From Candidatus Cloacimonadota bacterium (GTDB lineage: Bacteria > Cloacimonadota > Cloacimonadia > Cloacimonadales > Cloacimonadaceae): a DNA stretch of 6,456 nucleotides. This document shows, piece by piece, positions 6,039 to 6,456 of this stretch (positions within the stretch are counted from its first letter, which is position 1; the number at the start of each line of letters is the position of its first letter). The notes beneath the pieces are model-generated. The model did not search any database. It worked only from the letters and a program-made list of their open reading frames with translations, and had not been told where the DNA came from. A program made the translations under genes and the position numbers. The DNA lies in assembly GCA_023230245.1 (NCBI GenBank), contig JALNXT010000090.1, forward strand, positions 1-6,456, read 5' to 3'.

Positions 6039-6068
6039 AATATTTGCAAATCTGCGGAATTGTGTCAA
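6039..6068 (-). promoter_or_regulatory. Likely sigma-70 promoter of the substrate-binding protein gene
   Basis: On the minus strand a perfect -35 TTGACA (plus 6063-6068) is followed after 18 nt by AATATT (plus 6039-6044), 4 of 6 bases of the -10 consensus. RNA would start near 6032, giving a leader of about 24 nt that holds the GGGGAG ribosome site. The element lies in the 102-nt gap after the SIMPL gene, so the binding-protein gene can be expressed on its own. Confidence 0.55.
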
Positions 6069-6110
6069 GAGGATTGTTGGGTGCTGGCAGTAGCCACTGT
6101 GGAAATAAAG

Positions 6111-6456
6111 CTACTTAAGCTTGAAAACCGCCGTTAAAGTTACCGATATGCTCTTGCTGCGTGTGCTGGTATTGTAATAACCATAATCAGATACGTCCGT
6201 TGAATAAGGCTCGGTAATCTGAAACACTCCGGCTCTTGCTTCCTTCATTTTTCCCAGCTTTGTTTTTGCACTCAGGGAGATTTCCTTGGCACGGGCGACT
6301 GCATCAGTAGTGGCTTCGGAGAGAAGCTGTTGTTTTAACTCCGGCAGTTTGGAATACAGATAGGCAAGATTGGAATTCTGTAATAACAGCCCTCGGTTGG
6401 CGAAAAACTCAGGGTTAAGAGCTAGCTCTTCAATCTTCTTGAGGTCTGAAGAAAGG
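6111..6456 (-). CDS. SIMPL (DUF541, YggE-like) domain protein, C-terminal part, cut by window edge
   Basis: This frame is open from the right edge to a TAG at plus 6113-6111 and gives 114 residues, with no start in the window. The first complete codon begins at plus 6455. The sequence reads as the second half of a SIMPL domain. A helical stretch with A-T-T-D-A-V-A-R-A-K-E-I (visible 48-59) is followed by L-G-K-M-K-E-A-R-A-G-V-F-Q-I-T (67-81). The family-typical tail comes next, a Y-S-T-D-V-S-D-Y-G-Y-Y-N-T loop (84-96) and the final strand S-I-S-V-T-L-T-A-V-F-K-L. SIMPL proteins are mostly exported and have been linked to envelope or oxidative stress, but no molecular role is settled. The signal peptide would lie beyond the window. 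It is upstream of and codirectional with the binding-protein gene, 102 nt away, with a promoter in between. Confidence 0.88.
   Translation of the reverse strand, partial: LSSDLKKIEELALNPEFFANRGLLLQNSNLAYLYSKLPELKQQLLSEATTDAVARAKEISLSAKTKLGKMKEARAGVFQITEPYSTDVSDYGYYNTSTRSKSISVTLTAVFKLK

Overview
The window looks like ordinary chromosomal DNA from a diderm (Gram-negative-type) bacterium of moderate GC. The evidence is a lipobox substrate-binding protein, Spy/CpxP-like periplasmic proteins with signal or anchor segments, and a SIMPL-domain protein. Shine-Dalgarno sites of the AGGAG type are clear at most genes. I cannot fix the taxon from sequence alone. Cloacimonadota or a similar uncultured anaerobe lineage would fit the overall feel, but this is a guess. 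I see no rRNA, tRNA, mobile element or CRISPR array.

Region 1 (1-2011, + strand) is a four-gene envelope/metal stress module. It holds an ECF sigma factor (5' end cut by the window), a membrane-spanning zinc-finger anti-sigma factor, a membrane-anchored Metal_resist/CnrX-type periplasmic protein, and a secreted Spy/CpxP-like protein very rich in methionine. The last three genes are tightly coupled, with 8-nt and 4-nt overlaps, and a strong intrinsic terminator ends the unit. The layout recalls the CnrYXH metal-sensing system: sigma factor, membrane anti-sigma, periplasmic sensor. Here a soluble Met-rich protein is added, which would fit as a metal-binding effector or chaperone.

Region 2 (about 2030-5148, + strand) is a three-gene transport operon. 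It starts with a DUF47/PhoU-like accessory protein and continues with a PiT-family inorganic phosphate (anion) transporter carrying an unrecognised C-terminal extension of about 155 residues. It ends with an AEC-family (auxin efflux carrier) permease. Gaps are 3 nt and -4 nt, so the three are probably co-translated. The DUF47-PiT pair is a known partnership; the coupled AEC permease is the less expected part.

Region 3 (5259-6456, - strand) converges on region 2. It holds a complete family 3 (polar amino acid type) substrate-binding lipoprotein with its own likely promoter. Upstream of it lies the C-terminal half of a SIMPL (DUF541) protein that runs off the right edge.

No stretch longer than 300 bases lacks a gene. 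The gaps are 432-487, 1943-2104 (terminator and promoter), 5149-5258 (nothing recognised) and 6009-6110 (promoter).
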